Below are positions 6,466 to 7,772 of a DNA stretch of 7,772 bases, piece by piece. The notes under the pieces are model-generated. The model saw only the letters and a program-made list of their open reading frames with translations, was not told the origin of the DNA and did no database searches. This DNA comes from Bacteroidota bacterium (lineage in GTDB: Bacteria > Bacteroidota > Bacteroidia > Flavobacteriales > Weeksellaceae). Position 1 is the first letter of the stretch, and each line of letters begins with the position of its first letter. A program made the translations under genes and the position numbers. The stretch is from positions 1 to 7,772 of the forward strand of contig JAEZWE010000048.1 of the NCBI GenBank assembly GCA_023420435.1, given 5' to 3'.

Positions 6466-7278
6466 TTATTTTACTGAAACTTTTACTGATTTTGAGCCTT
6501 TATCACTAGAAACCTGAACAATATAAATTCCCGGTTCTACCTGTAAATCCGCTTCGGAAGTTACTTTTGTTTTTTTAACCAAAGTTCCGTTCATACTATA
6601 CACATTAACATTTGAATTGGATTCGAAATTTCTAAGAGAAATTTGATTTCCGTTACCAAAAATCATGCTGCTGTCATTCAAATTCTTAATATCGTTAACT
6701 GCTAAGGTGTTATAGGGAGGCAAATCCACTTCAATTTTATAAATATTCGTGGAAGCATCATTAGAAACATAAATATCTGTAGCACCCCCTGTATAATCGT
6801 AAGATCCGATAAAACCATCTGTTGTGGAAGTAAGAGCAAGAGTATAAAGTGTTGCAGTACCATTTCCTAAAAGTACATTTCTGTTAGCAGAAGTTGTTTT
6901 AGACCAAAATCTGATTTTACAAGCACCCGGAACTCTAAATACCAAATAACGAGATGTTGGAAGTGCTCCTGGACTTGCAGAACCTCCATTAAATTTCAAT
7001 CTCTGGATATGGGTATAATTATCCGGAAATAATCCTGTAGTTCCACCTGTATTACTGTGCGCTTCAATTTGCCCCATTAATGAACTGGAGGAAGCGTGAG
7101 GAAAAATCCCTAAATTATCTTTTAGTACCAAAGTACTTCCTGCTGGTGCTCCTGCAAAACCAGTCCACGCAGCGTCATTTCCGAAATCCCAAGTCTTATC
7201 TGCCGTAAGAACCGTTTGTGCATTCATTTGTGCTATGGAAGCTAATGCTAAAGTAGAAAGTAATAAAATTTTTTTCAT
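6466..7278 (-). CDS. Small T9SS-exported beta-rich protein, putative pectin-binding module
   Basis: A 270-residue protein of unknown function. Residues 1-20 are a signal peptide (cleavage after MNA). Residues about 25-185 form one beta-rich domain with WDFGND (30-35), TSRYLVFRVPGACKIRFWS (108-126) and a closing STNIYKIEV (176-184). The last 75 or so residues resemble a T9SS sorting domain (VNVYSMNGTLVKK 224-236, GIYIVQV 250-256) but lack the usual YPNP opening. The beta domain resembles modules appended to Bacteroidota pectate lyases and pectinesterases, and its end parallels NLYYIKTVYE in the neighbouring PL1 enzyme. Here it stands alone with no catalytic domain, so a surface or secreted carbohydrate-binding role is inferred. 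It has its own promoter, terminator and the same putative operator as the pectate lyase. ATG at 7276-7278 follows a 26-nt spacer from the operator. Alternatives are an adhesin or an unknown enzyme. Confidence 0.85.
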   Translation of the reverse strand: MKKILLLSTLALASIAQMNAQTVLTADKTWDFGNDAAWTGFAGAPAGSTLVLKDNLGIFPHASSSSLMGQIEAHSNTGGTTGLFPDNYTHIQRLKFNGGSASPGALPTSRYLVFRVPGACKIRFWSKTTSANRNVLLGNGTATLYTLALTSTTDGFIGSYDYTGGATDIYVSNDASTNIYKIEVDLPPYNTLAVNDIKNLNDSSMIFGNGNQISLRNFESNSNVNVYSMNGTLVKKTKVTSEADLQVEPGIYIVQVSSDKGSKSVKVSVK

Positions 7279-7304
7279 AATATAAAATTTAATGTTTAAA
7301 ATCT

Positions 7305-7318
7305 TGTAATCGATTACA
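7305..7318. promoter_or_regulatory. Putative LacI-type operator of the small T9SS protein gene
   Basis: TGTAATCGATTACA is a fully perfect 14-bp palindrome, the most symmetric of the three copies in the window. It abuts the -7 box at 7319-7326 exactly as in the other two promoters, so it should cover the transcription start. Confidence 0.76.
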
Positions 7319-7326
7319 CAAATCTA
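7319..7326 (-). promoter_or_regulatory. Bacteroidota -7 promoter element of the small T9SS protein gene
   Basis: On the minus strand this reads TAGATTTG, a perfect TAnnTTTG. No TTG occurs 19 bp further upstream; the position holds GTT, so the -33 element is weak. The upstream 80 bp (7327-7410) are long T and A runs that might act as an AT-rich enhancer of polymerase binding. The short leader carries no Shine-Dalgarno sequence. Confidence 0.65.
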
Positions 7327-7410
7327 ATCATTTTTTTTTATTCTGAACTTTTTTTTTGATTTTTTTTAAGGAACTTTTCAAATTATTTAAAAAAAAGATA
7401 AAGTTCTGTA

Positions 7411-7772
7411 TCAGTTCGTTTTAATGAAAGGTTGTTTTATCGTTTCCTCACCGTTTTTAATCACAATAAAATATAAACCCTCAACCAAATTCCCCAAATG
7501 CAGTGGATACGTTTTCTCCTCCTTCATTTTTTCATTTCTGAACATTATTTTTCTTCCTGTTGCGGTAAATATTTCTACGCTTACACTTCCCGTTTTTTTT
7601 TTAAAACTAATATTTAAGGTATCTTTAACATGGGTAGGATAAATTGAAGTTCCCTGTGAAGATGTAAAATCTGAAACCGCTAAAGTAGTACATACCCCTG
7701 GAGAAATATTCCCGGAAGAATTTACATTCAAAGTAGCTCCGGAACCGCAGGTAGGATCTGAAATTCTGCTGG
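7411..7772 (-). CDS. C-terminal part of a T9SS cargo protein, 5' end outside window
   Basis: The frame is open at the window end and stops with TGA at 7411-7413, giving 119 visible C-terminal residues. Residues from about IYPTHVKDTLNISF onward, through VSVEIFTATGRKIMF and EGLYFIVIKNG, form a T9SS type A sorting domain with the YPNP motif changed to YPTH. Before it lies a short linker with two Cys (in DPTCGSG and GVCTT). The functional domain is not visible, so the activity cannot be named; given its neighbours a secreted pectin-active enzyme is plausible. It runs in the same direction as the small T9SS gene, 132 bp upstream of it, but that gene has its own promoter. No clear terminator follows this stop. 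Confidence 0.85.
   Translation of the reverse strand, partial: SRISDPTCGSGATLNVNSSGNISPGVCTTLAVSDFTSSQGTSIYPTHVKDTLNISFKKKTGSVSVEIFTATGRKIMFRNEKMKEEKTYPLHLGNLVEGLYFIVIKNGEETIKQPFIKTN

Noticed and set aside
7371..7406. Inverted repeat GAACTTT / AAAGTTC as a terminator for the partial upstream gene
   Set aside because: The loop is over 20 nt and no T tract follows the second arm in the minus-strand direction; the region is simply homopolymer-rich.
1..7772. CRISPR array, tRNA/rRNA, insertion sequence or riboswitch
   Set aside because: No regularly spaced repeats, no tRNA-like or rRNA segments, no transposase motifs or terminal repeats, and all leaders are too short (about 30 nt) for a riboswitch.

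Overview
The window is AT-rich and reads as a pectin-degradation locus from a Bacteroidota bacterium, most likely class Flavobacteriia (Chryseobacterium-like; the genus is a guess from style only). Three things support this. Three proteins end in type IX secretion (T9SS) C-terminal sorting domains. Three promoters carry the Bacteroidota -7 element TAnnTTTG. The gene set is typical of Flavobacteriia polysaccharide-utilisation loci.

Layout. Positions 1-3071 (minus strand) hold a three-gene operon, in transcription order: a secreted alpha/beta-hydrolase carbohydrate esterase (2187-3071), a DUF4861 lipoprotein (1209-2180), and a GH105 unsaturated rhamnogalacturonyl hydrolase lipoprotein (from 1096, cut by the window start). 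A 244-bp divergent control region (3072-3315) separates it from a plus-strand 840-residue modular PL1 pectate lyase (3316-5838), which ends in a strong intrinsic terminator. Positions 5891-6414 hold no convincing gene, only a short orphan or decayed reading frame. On the minus strand at 6466-7278 is a small T9SS-exported protein with no recognisable catalytic domain, with its own promoter and terminator. At 7411-7772 is the C-terminal end of another T9SS cargo protein that continues outside the window.

How it fits together. The PL1 lyase should cut homogalacturonan outside the cell. The small T9SS protein may bind pectin at the surface. The esterase should remove acetyl or related ester groups. 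GH105 removes the 4,5-unsaturated uronic acid that lyases leave at the non-reducing end of oligosaccharides. The DUF4861 protein travels with it and has no assigned activity. No SusC/SusD pair, transporter or regulator is visible here.

Most notable observation: all three internal promoters share one composite element. A perfect TAnnTTTG -7 box abuts the 14-bp near-palindrome TGYAATCGATTACW, whose central CG and TG...CA edges resemble LacI-family operators. This places one putative repressor site over the predicted transcription start of the esterase operon, the pectate lyase and the small T9SS protein. It links them into one regulon and gives the uncharacterised small protein a pectin context.
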